Part shown: piece by piece, positions 1 through 8,747 of the stretch | Layout: each line of letters starts with the position of its first letter | How positions within the stretch are numbered: the first letter of the stretch is position 1 | Assembly (NCBI GenBank): GCA_902555665.1 | Contig: CACDTF010000002.1 | Span: 40,213 to 104,212 of the forward strand | Length of the DNA stretch: 64,000 nt | From: an uncultured Pelagibacteraceae bacterium | Lineage (GTDB): Bacteria; Pseudomonadota; Alphaproteobacteria; Pelagibacterales; Pelagibacteraceae | Direction of reading: 5' to 3' | Made by a program: the position numbers and the translations under genes | Notes under the pieces: generated by a model | Seen by the model: the letters and a program-made list of their open reading frames with translations, nothing else | Database searches by the model: none | What the model was told of the DNA's origin: nothing

Positions 1-419
1 ACTTAAAACTTGATTATTTTTCTTTTAATTTTATTCATTTATTAATTTTTTTTTGGACTTTAAGAAATCCTGATAAATTAGGTTATCTAGCAATTTTCTT
101 TGCTGGAATAATTAATGATGTTGTAATAGGTATACCAATAGGAATTAGTAGTTTTTGTTACCTTATTCTTTGCTCAGTAACAGCTTATATAAGAAACATT
201 ACTTTATCCCCAAACTTTATGAAGGATTGGATATCATTATTATTCACAATTTTATTAATAAATTCAATTCAAGTAATTATTTTAGATTTAGTCTTTTTAA
301 TTAAAGTTGATTACACTAATTATTTGATTAACTCAGGTTTTACTTTTTTATTTTATCCAATATTTTTTATATTTTTTAATTTTTTAAACGAAAGAATTTC
401 ATATCAAACAAATGATTAA
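1..419 (+). CDS. mreD: Rod shape-determining protein MreD, C-terminal part (5' end outside window)
   Basis: The reading frame is open from the left edge (frame of base 3) to TAA at 417-419, so only the C-terminal ~138 residues are visible. They are very hydrophobic, with about four membrane segments, and carry the MreD-like loop IINDVVIGIPIGISSF, which matches the D-x(3-5)-G-x-P-x-G pattern of the family. MreD is an inner-membrane member of the elongasome that directs lateral wall synthesis. It overlaps mrdA by 8 bases and is followed by mrdB, the classic mreD-mrdA-mrdB order, which supports the call despite low sequence conservation. An internal ATG at 219 would give only 66 residues and is not the real start. 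Confidence 0.8.
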   Translation, partial: LKLDYFSFNFIHLLIFFWTLRNPDKLGYLAIFFAGIINDVVIGIPIGISSFCYLILCSVTAYIRNITLSPNFMKDWISLLFTILLINSIQVIILDLVFLIKVDYTNYLINSGFTFLFYPIFFIFFNFLNERISYQTND

Positions 420-2334
420 ATCTAATTCAGGAATAAGAAAAACAGATGTAATTAATAGAAGGATGTTCATAATCGGAGCAGCAAAAGTAGTAGTTTTTGT
501 TGGTATCGTTGCTCGTTTATTTTCTCTTCAAATAAACGAAAATAAAAAATATTTAACACTTTCAGACAAAAATAGAATTAGAGAATGGAAACTCCCACCT
601 ACAAGGGGAAATATTGTTGATTATTTTGGAAATGTAATTGCAGGGAATTTAAAAGTTTATCAATTGCATATAATTCCAGAACAAGTTGAGAATTTTAATT
701 ATTTACTAGTTAGATTGAAAACTCTTTTAAATCTAAGTGAAAAAAGAATTGTAAAAATAAATAAATTAAAAGCAGAACTAAAACCGTGGGATAGTATTAT
801 TGTTTCTGAAAACTTAAGCTGGAGTCAATTTGTAAAAATTAATAATTATTTATATGATCTTGTAGGAGTCAAACCAGTAATGACAATCTCCAGAAACTAT
901 CCATTTAATGATGTATATACACATGTTCTTGGATATGTGAGTCAACCAAATGAACAAGAAATTTTAGAAAATGAAATTATCCAAGAAAGATTTGTACCAG
1001 GAATGAAAATTGGAAAATTGGGCTTAGAGAAAAAACTTGAAAATCATTTAATTGGAACAAATGCTATTCAAAGATATGAAGTAAATGCTTACGGTAAAAG
1101 AATTAATCAACTCGAGCATCAAAAAGGTGAGCAAGGATCAAAAATACGTCTAACTGTAGACACAGAAATACAAAAAGCTTGTGGGGAATTGTTAAATGAA
1201 AAAGCAGGATCTATAAGTGTAATGGATATCTATACTGGAGATATAATAGCAATGTATTCATCTCCATCTTATAATCCAAATTTATTTTTATTCGGAATAA
1301 GTCAAGATGAGTGGCAATTAATTAGAAATAATCCATTAAAACCACTTATAAACAAAACTCTTTCGGGTCTATACTCGCCAGGTTCAACAATAAAACCTAT
1401 CGTTGCACTTTCAGCTTTAGAAAACAAAGTAATAGATACAAAGTTTAAAGTTAAATGCACAGGAAAAATGGAGTTATATGGACAAACATTTCACTGTTGG
1501 AAGGAAAAGGGACATGGTTGGGTTAGTCTGAAAAATGCTATGAAACAATCTTGTGATACATATTTTTATGAGGTTGCTAGATTATTAGGTGTTGATAGAT
1601 TAAACATTACAGCTGAAAAGTTTGGCTTAGGTAAGAAAGTTCTCGGCGATTATTTTGATAATGAAAAAAGAGGATTATTTCCGAATACAAAATGGAAAAA
1701 AAATAATCTAGGCAAAGGCTGGGTATTAGGAGAAACTTTAATTACAGGTATTGGGCAAGGCTATATACAATCAACTCCTTTACAACTTTGCATGATGACT
1801 GCACAAATTGCAAATGGGGGCTTTGCTATAAAACCGAAAATAATAGTGGATAGCAATCCAATTTCTTATGAAGATGCAAAACAATCAATGGAAAGCGGGT
1901 TATTATTTGATACTGATTCTGAGGAATTGTTAGACAAAAAGTTATTTAAAAATCAAAAAAATATTAGGATTGTTCAAGAAGCAATGTTTGCTTCGACCAA
2001 TGAAAGATTTGGAACTTCTTATAAATCAAGAATTGATGATCCTAAATATCAATTTGCAGGAAAAACTGGAACAGCCCAGGTCAAGAGAATTAGTAAAAGA
2101 GAAAGGGAATTAGATTTAGAATTAGAGCAAATACCATACAAAGATAGAGATCATGCTTTGTATGTTGCTTATGGACCATATGTTAATCCGCGATATGCGC
2201 TTAGTATAATTGTTGAGCATGGTGGTTCTGGAAGTAAGGCGGCAGCACCAATTGCAAAAAAATTATTTAAATTAATCATCGACAGACACGATTTAAGAAA
2301 TAAACAATCAAATTTTGAAAGGATTACCGTTTAA
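412..2334 (+). CDS. mrdA: Penicillin-binding protein 2 (elongation-specific transpeptidase)
   Basis: PBP2 is the D,D-transpeptidase that cross-links peptidoglycan during cell elongation, anchored in the inner membrane with its catalytic domain in the periplasm. The 640 residues begin with a short cytoplasmic stretch and one membrane anchor (about residues 19-38), then a PBP dimerisation region (PTRGNIVDYFGN) and the transpeptidase domain. Penicillin-binding motifs are all visible: S325-T-I-K328 (nucleophile and general base), S380-C-D382 in place of SxN (SxD is usual in PBP2), and K551-T-G553. Length is normal for the family. It overlaps the end of mreD by 8 bases, and mrdB starts on the base after its stop, so the three are surely co-transcribed. 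Confidence 0.96.
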   Translation: MIKSNSGIRKTDVINRRMFIIGAAKVVVFVGIVARLFSLQINENKKYLTLSDKNRIREWKLPPTRGNIVDYFGNVIAGNLKVYQLHIIPEQVENFNYLLVRLKTLLNLSEKRIVKINKLKAELKPWDSIIVSENLSWSQFVKINNYLYDLVGVKPVMTISRNYPFNDVYTHVLGYVSQPNEQEILENEIIQERFVPGMKIGKLGLEKKLENHLIGTNAIQRYEVNAYGKRINQLEHQKGEQGSKIRLTVDTEIQKACGELLNEKAGSISVMDIYTGDIIAMYSSPSYNPNLFLFGISQDEWQLIRNNPLKPLINKTLSGLYSPGSTIKPIVALSALENKVIDTKFKVKCTGKMELYGQTFHCWKEKGHGWVSLKNAMKQSCDTYFYEVARLLGVDRLNITAEKFGLGKKVLGDYFDNEKRGLFPNTKWKKNNLGKGWVLGETLITGIGQGYIQSTPLQLCMMTAQIANGGFAIKPKIIVDSNPISYEDAKQSMESGLLFDTDSEELLDKKLFKNQKNIRIVQEAMFASTNERFGTSYKSRIDDPKYQFAGKTGTAQVKRISKRERELDLELEQIPYKDRDHALYVAYGPYVNPRYALSIIVEHGGSGSKAAAPIAKKLFKLIIDRHDLRNKQSNFERITV

Positions 2335-3459
2335 ATGTTTCAACATGACAGATTGAATAATGAGATTACATTATTACAAAAAATAAAAAGCTTAGATTAT
2401 ATATTATTGATTTCTGTCATCCTTCTTTCTGCATTAAGTGTATTTGTTATGTATTCTACAGATGGTGGTGAAATACTTTTTCATACAAAAAATCATTTTG
2501 TAAAACTTGCAGTTTTTTTTCCTTTAATGATTTTTGTGGCTTTCTTTAATATAAAATTTTGGCATAACTTTTCTTATATAATCTACTTTATAGTAATACT
2601 TTTATTAATTTATGTTTCGTTTTTTGGAATAAAGTCCTCTGGTTCACAAAGATGGATGGATCTTTATTTATTTGTTCTACAACCTTCAGAACTTATGAAA
2701 ATAGCAATTATAATGTGTCTCGCAAAATATTTTCATAGAATAAAAATAGAAAATGTTAATTCATTTACTAGTATAACTATTGTCTTAACGATTATAATAA
2801 TTCCAATAATTTTTGTAATTTCTCAACCTGATCTTGGTACATCAATATTAATTGCTTTAAGTGGATTAATTATTTTGTGGTTAGGAGGCTTAAAAATTAA
2901 ATATTTTATATACTCATTTATTACTTTCTTAATTTCGCTTCCATTTATAATCTCATTTCTTAAACCATATCAAAAATTAAGAATATTAACTTTTTTAGAT
3001 CCAGATAGAGACCCCTTGGGTGCTGGATATCAAATTATACAGTCAAAAATAGCTATTGGTTCAGGTGGCCTTAACGGAAAAGGTTTTTTAAAAGGAACTC
3101 AGAGCTACTTAGATTTTTTGCCTGAAAAACACACGGATTTTATATTCACTTTATTTTCAGAAGAGTTTGGTTTTATAGGTTCAGTTGGTCTTTTGATATT
3201 ATACTCAATAATAATTTTTAGAATTGTAAGAATAGGAGCAATTTCGAGAAGTAATTTTGCTAGACTTTTTTGTTTTGGTTATGCTTTTGCGATCTTTATT
3301 TATATTGTAGTAAATTTATCTATGGTTTTGGGTTTGTTACCTATAGTTGGTTCTCCATTACCTATTATGTCCTATGGAGGTTCTTCAATGTTGGCCACTA
3401 TGATTGGTTTTGGCATAGTATTAAGCGCAAAAATTAATCATAAACAAATGATTGCATAA
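2335..3459 (+). CDS. mrdB: RodA, elongasome SEDS glycosyltransferase
   Basis: RodA polymerises lipid II into glycan strands in partnership with PBP2. The 374-residue protein is highly hydrophobic with about ten predicted membrane segments. It carries the hallmark stretches of the FtsW/RodA/SpoVE family: QPSELMKIAI near residue 118, the long periplasmic loop with PEKHTDFIF (about residue 264), and the C-terminal GSPLPIMSYGGSSM. It starts immediately after the mrdA stop with no spacer. RodA rather than FtsW is chosen because of the mreD-mrdA neighbourhood. Confidence 0.95.
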   Translation: MFQHDRLNNEITLLQKIKSLDYILLISVILLSALSVFVMYSTDGGEILFHTKNHFVKLAVFFPLMIFVAFFNIKFWHNFSYIIYFIVILLLIYVSFFGIKSSGSQRWMDLYLFVLQPSELMKIAIIMCLAKYFHRIKIENVNSFTSITIVLTIIIIPIIFVISQPDLGTSILIALSGLIILWLGGLKIKYFIYSFITFLISLPFIISFLKPYQKLRILTFLDPDRDPLGAGYQIIQSKIAIGSGGLNGKGFLKGTQSYLDFLPEKHTDFIFTLFSEEFGFIGSVGLLILYSIIIFRIVRIGAISRSNFARLFCFGYAFAIFIYIVVNLSMVLGLLPIVGSPLPIMSYGGSSMLATMIGFGIVLSAKINHKQMIA

Positions 3460-3502
3460 TTTGTCACTCTAAAAATTGAATATTTAATTGTATAACAATT
3501 TT

Positions 3503-4744
3503 ATGAATAAAAATCTTAAAGTAGGAATAGTTGGAGCAGGAATTCAAGGAGTATCTAATGCTTTGTTTCTTCAAAAAAAAGGTTTCAATGTAACTATCTT
3601 TGACAGAGATAACCCAGGTAGCCATGCAGCCTCCTATGGTAATGCAGGTCACTTTTCACCTTATGCATCTCTTTCTTTAAATAGAACTGATGTTCTAGCA
3701 GATGTGCCTGCAATGTTACTTAGTTCTTCAGGTCCACTTGCTTTAAAATGGAATTATGTTCCTAAAATGATTCCGTGGTTTATAAAATTTATGATGAATA
3801 CTACCAAAACTAAGATGATGCATACTGCCAAAAATATGCACCAAATTTTAGATTTAGCTTTACCTGCATATGATGAACTATTTGAAGAGATTGATCTAGA
3901 AGGTTTGGTTGAAAACAAAGGAATTCTTTATATATGGAATGATAAAGATCTAAAAAGTAGAGAATTAGAAATTAAAGTTAGAGATGAATTAGGTGTTGAA
4001 CAACAATTAGTCACAAAAGCCGAAATACATGACCTTGAACCACACATTAAACCATTTTACCATGCTGGCGTATATTATCCTTATGCAAGACATGCAAGAA
4101 ACCCAAAAAGAATTCTTTTAAAATTGTTTGATTCATTTTTACAAAAAGGTGGAAAATTTAACAAAGTAAATATTAAAGATATTAGTTTTGAAGAAGAAAA
4201 ACCAGTTTTTAAAACTGAAACTAAAAGTTATGTTTTTGATAAAGCAGTTATAGCTTGTGGAGCTTTTTCAAAAAAATTAACAGATAATCTTGGCGAAAAA
4301 ATACCCCTAGATACAGAGCGTGGATATCATGTTCATTTCAAAAATTGTGATCACTTATTAAGTAGACCTGTGATATTTTCTAACCGTGGATTTGGAATTA
4401 CACCGATGGAACAAGGTTTAAGAGTTGTTGGAACTGTAGAATTTGGTGGATTAGATAATCCATTATCTAAATCAAGAATTAAGAATCTAATAAATAATGC
4501 AAAATATATGCTTGGTGATTTACCTGAGCATGAAGATGAATGGTTAGGATTTAGACCAACTTTACCTGATTTTTTACCTGTAATGGGGCCATCAAAAAAT
4601 TATAAAAATATTTACTATTGTTTTGGACATCATCATTTAGGATGGACTTTAGGTCCGATTTCTGGAAAGATTGTGTCTGGAATGATAGCGAATGAAAATA
4701 CAAATTTAGATTTAAAACCCTATAGCTCGCTTAGATTTAGTTAA
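3503..4744 (+). CDS. FAD-dependent D-amino-acid dehydrogenase (DadA-like)
   Basis: Members of the DAO/DadA family oxidatively deaminate D-amino acids or N-alkyl glycines using FAD and pass electrons to the respiratory chain. The N-terminus has the Rossmann dinucleotide motif VGIVGAGIQGVSNA, followed by ASYGNAGHFSPYASL, typical of DadA. The C-terminal GFRPTLPDFLPVMGPS and HHHLGWTLGPISGK stretches are also family features. I use ATG 3503 (413 residues); an upstream TTG at 3488 would add five residues but puts non-family sequence before the Rossmann fold. It heads a tight operon with a DMT permease that starts on the base after its stop. Substrate is not predictable; D-amino acid or a related amine is likely. 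Confidence 0.85.
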   Translation: MNKNLKVGIVGAGIQGVSNALFLQKKGFNVTIFDRDNPGSHAASYGNAGHFSPYASLSLNRTDVLADVPAMLLSSSGPLALKWNYVPKMIPWFIKFMMNTTKTKMMHTAKNMHQILDLALPAYDELFEEIDLEGLVENKGILYIWNDKDLKSRELEIKVRDELGVEQQLVTKAEIHDLEPHIKPFYHAGVYYPYARHARNPKRILLKLFDSFLQKGGKFNKVNIKDISFEEEKPVFKTETKSYVFDKAVIACGAFSKKLTDNLGEKIPLDTERGYHVHFKNCDHLLSRPVIFSNRGFGITPMEQGLRVVGTVEFGGLDNPLSKSRIKNLINNAKYMLGDLPEHEDEWLGFRPTLPDFLPVMGPSKNYKNIYYCFGHHHLGWTLGPISGKIVSGMIANENTNLDLKPYSSLRFS

Positions 4745-5647
4745 GTGACTAAAGATAATAATTTTTTAGCTTATTTATATCTATTTTTAACCGTAACCTT
4801 TTGGGCAGGAAATTTTGTAGTAGGTAAACTTGCGAGTTTCTATGAGGTACCACCTTTTTCATTAAATTTTTATCGATGGCTTTTTGCTTGGTTAATTTTA
4901 GCACCTTTTACAATTCCTGAAATATTAGAGAAAAGGAACTATATTATTAAAAACTATAAACTTTTCATTGTATTAGGAGTTACTAGTATTACGGTATTTA
5001 ATTCTATTGTTTATTATTCTTTAAATTTTACTCAGGTGATTAGTGGAGTATTAATGATCTCAACTATACCTGTGATGATTATGTTGTTTTCATCAATTTT
5101 AAAAATTGAAAAGACAAATATTTTTCAGATCATAGGAGTAATTTTTTCTTTTGCTGGCGTAATCATGATTATAACAAAAGCAAATTTAGAAATATTAAAA
5201 AATTTAGATTTTAATAAAGGTGATATAACTATGGTAATAGCAATGTTTTCATGGGCTTTATACTCAACATTGTTAAAGGGAAAACAATATGAGTTGACTC
5301 AAATATCATTACTACAAGTAGTAATTACTTTTGGTTTAATATTTTTAATACCAGTTTATTTTATTGAATATCAAATTGGCTTTAGAATTAATTTAGAATT
5401 ACCTTTTATTTTAATTTTATCCTATGTAGTTTTGTTTCCAGGTTTGGCATCTTTTCTTTTATGGATAAAAGGAATATCTATGATTGGTGCTAATCGTTCA
5501 GGTGTTTTTTTACACCTAATGCCGATTTTGAGCGCGATAATGGCGATGATTTTTTTTAGTGAAAAATTTATGTTTTATCATATTTTAGGCGCTTGTTTTA
5601 TTATAACAGGAATATTGTTATCAAATAAGAAAGTTAAAAATGCTTAA
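4745..5647 (+). CDS. EamA/DMT-superfamily permease
   Basis: A 300-residue inner-membrane protein with ten predicted helices arranged as two EamA repeats (FWAGNFVVGKLA early, FSWALYSTLLKG mid-protein, SGVFLHLMPILSAIMA late). DMT family members export or import amino acids and other small metabolites. The start is GTG at 4745, directly after the preceding stop, and the 3' end overlaps the next gene by 8 bases, so expression is probably coupled to the oxidase and hydroxyacid dehydrogenase. Substrate cannot be read from sequence; context suggests an amino acid or its keto/hydroxy derivative. Confidence 0.88.
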   Translation: MTKDNNFLAYLYLFLTVTFWAGNFVVGKLASFYEVPPFSLNFYRWLFAWLILAPFTIPEILEKRNYIIKNYKLFIVLGVTSITVFNSIVYYSLNFTQVISGVLMISTIPVMIMLFSSILKIEKTNIFQIIGVIFSFAGVIMIITKANLEILKNLDFNKGDITMVIAMFSWALYSTLLKGKQYELTQISLLQVVITFGLIFLIPVYFIEYQIGFRINLELPFILILSYVVLFPGLASFLLWIKGISMIGANRSGVFLHLMPILSAIMAMIFFSEKFMFYHILGACFIITGILLSNKKVKNA

Positions 5648-6590
5648 AGTAGCTATTTTAGATGATTATCAAAATGTTGCTCAACAATTTGTAGATTTAG
5701 AAAAACTATCTGGAAAATATGAATTTAAGATTTTTAGCGAACCTTTTTTAGATGAAGCAGATGCAATTGATCAGTTAGCTGATTTTGAAGCTTTACTAAT
5801 AATGAGAGAAAGAACTCCAATTACAAAAAATTTAATTGATAATTTAAATGATTTAAAATTTGTAATCACAAGTGGATTAAGGAATAAATCTATCGATTTG
5901 GAGGCAGCAAAAAAAAGAAAAATTATAGTTTGCGGTACAGATATAAATTTAAACCCAACGCCTGAATTAACATGGGCACTAATTCTTGGTTTAGCTAGAA
6001 ATTTTAAAGAGGAGTTTGACAATATGTATCAAGGATATTGGCAAACTACAATCGGAGTAGAATTAAAAGGAAAAATCTTAGGATTGATTGGTCTAGGCAG
6101 AGTAGGTAGTGAAGTCGCTAAAATCGGAAAAGCTTTTGGTATGCAATTAATGGCTTGGAGTGAAAATCTTAACTTAGATAATTGTAAAGAATTAGACGTA
6201 TTACCTTGCAGCAAAGAAGATTTAATTACAAATTCTGATGTTCTTTCAATTCATGTTCAAGGAGGTGAAAGATACAAAGATTGCATTACTTTAAAAGAAT
6301 TTGATAAAATGAAAAAAACAGCTTTTTTGATAAACACCTCTCGTGGACCTATTGTTAATGAGGATGATTTAATTATTGCATTGTCAACAAATCTAATTGC
6401 TGGTGCAGGAATAGATGTATATGAAAAAGAGCCTTTACCAGAAAATAATAAGCTTAGATTTTTACCAAATGCCTTGCTTACTCCTCACATAGGCTATGTG
6501 ACAGCTGAAAATTATAGCATTTTTTATAACCAAATGATTGAAGGACTAGAGGCTTGTGTAAATGGAAAGCCTATCAGAGTTCTAGAGTAA
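5640..6590 (+). CDS. D-isomer-specific 2-hydroxyacid dehydrogenase family protein
   Basis: NAD(P)-dependent oxidoreductase related to phosphoglycerate and glyoxylate/hydroxypyruvate reductases. The 316 residues show the NAD-binding motif GLIGLGRVGSEVAKIGKAFG at about residue 146, the substrate/active-site segments INTSRGPIVNEDDL and GAGIDVYEKEPLP, and the catalytic-histidine segment LLTPHIGYVT. It overlaps the DMT permease gene by 8 bases. Its place behind a DadA-like oxidase suggests it reduces a 2-keto acid released by deamination, but this is inference. There is no C-terminal ACT domain, so it is not a classic SerA. Confidence 0.9.
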   Translation: MLKVAILDDYQNVAQQFVDLEKLSGKYEFKIFSEPFLDEADAIDQLADFEALLIMRERTPITKNLIDNLNDLKFVITSGLRNKSIDLEAAKKRKIIVCGTDINLNPTPELTWALILGLARNFKEEFDNMYQGYWQTTIGVELKGKILGLIGLGRVGSEVAKIGKAFGMQLMAWSENLNLDNCKELDVLPCSKEDLITNSDVLSIHVQGGERYKDCITLKEFDKMKKTAFLINTSRGPIVNEDDLIIALSTNLIAGAGIDVYEKEPLPENNKLRFLPNALLTPHIGYVTAENYSIFYNQMIEGLEACVNGKPIRVLE

Positions 6591-6592
6591 AA

Positions 6593-7492
6593 ATGGATCT
6601 CCCTGTTGTTAATCACGAGGATTATTTTGCTAAGATTGGTGATGATCATAAATTTCCAATTAATAAATTTGGAGAGTTAGCAAAATACTTAACTCAAAAC
6701 AAAATAGTAAGTAAATTTCATAAACCTTCAGCCTGTTCATTTGAAACATTAAGCTACGCACATTCAAAAAATTATATCTTAGATATTAAAAATAAAACTT
6801 TAAGCAAAGAAGGAGTAAAAAAAATTGGATTTCCACTTGTAGATAGTGTTGTGCAAAGATCTTTAGTTGCTACAGGAGGAACTGTTCTCGCATCTAAACT
6901 TGCAATAAATTATGGTATTTCATGTAATACAGCAGGAGGTAGTCACCACGCAAGTTATGATGGAGGTGCTGGTTATTGTGTGTTTAATGACGTAGCAGTT
7001 GCAGCACATTATTTACTTAATAGAGGTCTAGCAAATAAAATTTTGATTGTTGATCTAGATGTTCACCAAGGTAATGGCAATTCAGAAATCTTTAAAGACA
7101 ATAGAAGTGTTTTTACATTCAGTATGCATTCTAAAACTAATTACCCTGCAAAAAAATCAAATAGTGATTTAGATGTAGAACTAGAGGATAATTTAGAGGA
7201 TGATAACTACCTCAAAACACTTAAACATTATTTAAACGAATTAAATCAAGAAAATTTTGATTTTGTTTTTTATATAGCAGGTGTTGATATTCATTTTAAT
7301 GATAGATTGGGTAAATTAAAAATTTCTGACGATGGAATAAAACTTAGAGATGAGCTTGTAGTAGAAAATTTTTTTTCTAGACGGATACCATTTTGTGGAG
7401 TTTTGGGTGGTGGTTACAACAAGGATTTCAATAAACTTGTTGAATTACATTCAATGTTACATCAATCTTGTGTTAAATATATAAGATCATGA
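6593..7492 (+). CDS. Histone-deacetylase-family (arginase/deacetylase fold) amidohydrolase
   Basis: Zinc-dependent amidohydrolase of the HDAC/AcuC/acetylpolyamine amidohydrolase superfamily. Visible features are the tandem histidines in GGSHHASYDGGAGYCVFND, the metal-binding DLDVHQGNG, a GVDIHFNDRLG segment matching the usual GxDxHxxDxLG ligand region, and the catalytic-tyrosine loop GVLGGGYN. ATG 6593 (299 residues) begins two bases after the previous stop; an upstream in-frame TTG at 6554 would lie inside the previous gene. The 3' end overlaps msrB by 4 bases (ATGA). In bacteria such enzymes deacetylate polyamines, acetyl-CoA synthetase or other N-acyl compounds; the true substrate is unknown. 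An operon partner may supply or consume the deacetylated amine. Confidence 0.87.
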   Translation: MDLPVVNHEDYFAKIGDDHKFPINKFGELAKYLTQNKIVSKFHKPSACSFETLSYAHSKNYILDIKNKTLSKEGVKKIGFPLVDSVVQRSLVATGGTVLASKLAINYGISCNTAGGSHHASYDGGAGYCVFNDVAVAAHYLLNRGLANKILIVDLDVHQGNGNSEIFKDNRSVFTFSMHSKTNYPAKKSNSDLDVELEDNLEDDNYLKTLKHYLNELNQENFDFVFYIAGVDIHFNDRLGKLKISDDGIKLRDELVVENFFSRRIPFCGVLGGGYNKDFNKLVELHSMLHQSCVKYIRS

Positions 7493-7863
7493 CAAAAAAA
7501 ATAAATCCAAATCTAACTGCTGAACAAAAATTAATTTTATTTGAGGAAGGCACTGAGCGTGCAGGATCAAGTGAACTAAATCATGAAAAAAGGGAAGGAA
7601 GTTTTCATTGTGCAAATTGTGGAGAAAAATTATTTGACTCGAAAACAAAATATGAAAGCGGATCTGGTTGGCCTTCTTTTTACGAGTCTTTACCAGATGT
7701 GTTTGAAACAAAAACAGATCACCACATAGGATACGCAAGAACTGAATATCATTGTAAAAAATGTGGAGGCCATCATGGTCATGTATTCGACGATGGACCT
7801 GAACCAACTGGTAAGCGATTTTGTAACAATGGAGTATGTCTAGTTTTTAAGCCTAAAACTTAA
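7489..7863 (+). CDS. msrB: Peptide-methionine (R)-S-oxide reductase MsrB
   Basis: Repairs methionine-R-sulfoxide in oxidised proteins, in the cytoplasm. At 124 residues it is a single-domain MsrB. Structural zinc is provided by C41/C44 and C89/C92. Family signatures SGSGWPSFY and the catalytic strand ending in RFC112NNG are present, C112 being the redox-active cysteine. It overlaps the preceding deacetylase gene by 4 bases and closes the 3503-7863 operon; the link to the catabolic genes is probably only transcriptional. Confidence 0.97.
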   Translation: MTKKINPNLTAEQKLILFEEGTERAGSSELNHEKREGSFHCANCGEKLFDSKTKYESGSGWPSFYESLPDVFETKTDHHIGYARTEYHCKKCGGHHGHVFDDGPEPTGKRFCNNGVCLVFKPKT

Positions 7864-7907
7864 ATATTCAGTATATACATAAGTTGTTTTATAATTTAAA
7901 ATTAGTT

Positions 7908-8747
7908 GTGAAAAAATTTTATATTATTTTACTATCTATATTTATTATTACATCTTCTAATTCTGATGAAATTTCTAAAAAAGTTTCAGAGTATGTAAGT
8001 AATTTGATACCAGGTGATGGTGATACAGAAGTAAGTATTGATTTAAGAGAAAACTATAAGCCTGACTACAGTATTTTAGCAGTTAGAGAAATTGAAAAAA
8101 CTGAAAAAGGAAATTTGTTTACTCAATTTTCATTATTCAACACTGAAAAAAATAATGATGAAAGAATAGTAGGTAATCTTGGAATTGGAAAAAGATTTTT
8201 AAGTGATGATAAGACTTTATTGACTGGTTTTAATAGTTTTATAGATTATGACGATGCTGGCAATGCAAGAAGTAGCTTTGGTATTGAAGCTAGAAGTGCA
8301 GTCATAGAGTTTGCGTATAATCAGTATTTTGGGATTGGAAACGCAACAGATGAAAAAGTTTTAGATGGTTATGATTTAAGATTAGCTTCACAAATACCCC
8401 ATCTTCATTGGGCAGATATATTTATAAATACTTACGAATGGCAAGGTGAAGATAGGAACGATATCAAAGGTACCAAATTAGGATCTGAACTATTGTTAAC
8501 ACCCAATATTAATTTAGAGTTATCTTACGATGACAAAGATAAAAATGGTTTAGAGGATGAATGGTATGCAAATATTGAATTCATCTACCCACCTAGATCT
8601 AGACCTTCTCTTCAAGATGGATTTATTAATTCAATTGCATGGAAAGATGAGAAAGATATGTCTGGAGAACTATTAACAAAAGTAAAAAGAAATAATAAAA
8701 TTATGGTTGAGTTCAAAGGATCATCAACAATATCAAGGGCTGACTGA
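7908..8747 (+). CDS. Inverse-autotransporter-like (intimin/invasin type) beta-barrel protein without passenger
   Basis: I choose GTG 7908 (279 residues), which gives a clean signal peptide (KKFYIILLSIFIITSS then NSDE); TTG 7884 is the alternative. The mature part reads like an inverse-autotransporter beta-domain: FTQFSLFNTE, LGIGKRFLSDDKTLLTGFNSFIDYDD, SSFGIEARSAVIEFAYNQYF, then a GYDLR segment and alternating aromatic strands such as NINLELSYDDKD. Known relatives (intimin, invasin) insert the barrel in the outer membrane and export C-terminal Ig-like passengers. Here the protein ends shortly after the barrel, so no passenger is encoded in the same chain. The next gene, a secreted protein, overlaps its stop (TGATG). 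Recognition is from pattern memory rather than a search; an ordinary outer-membrane porin-like barrel is the alternative. Confidence 0.68.
   Translation: MKKFYIILLSIFIITSSNSDEISKKVSEYVSNLIPGDGDTEVSIDLRENYKPDYSILAVREIEKTEKGNLFTQFSLFNTEKNNDERIVGNLGIGKRFLSDDKTLLTGFNSFIDYDDAGNARSSFGIEARSAVIEFAYNQYFGIGNATDEKVLDGYDLRLASQIPHLHWADIFINTYEWQGEDRNDIKGTKLGSELLLTPNINLELSYDDKDKNGLEDEWYANIEFIYPPRSRPSLQDGFINSIAWKDEKDMSGELLTKVKRNNKIMVEFKGSSTISRAD

Noticed and set aside
219..419. A separate 66-residue membrane protein gene
   Set aside because: The frame is open to the left edge, so this is only the C-terminal part of mreD.
7487..7807. 106-codon minus-strand ORF opposite msrB
   Set aside because: Covers msrB, whose motifs are complete; the product is His/Leu-rich with no signal or domain.
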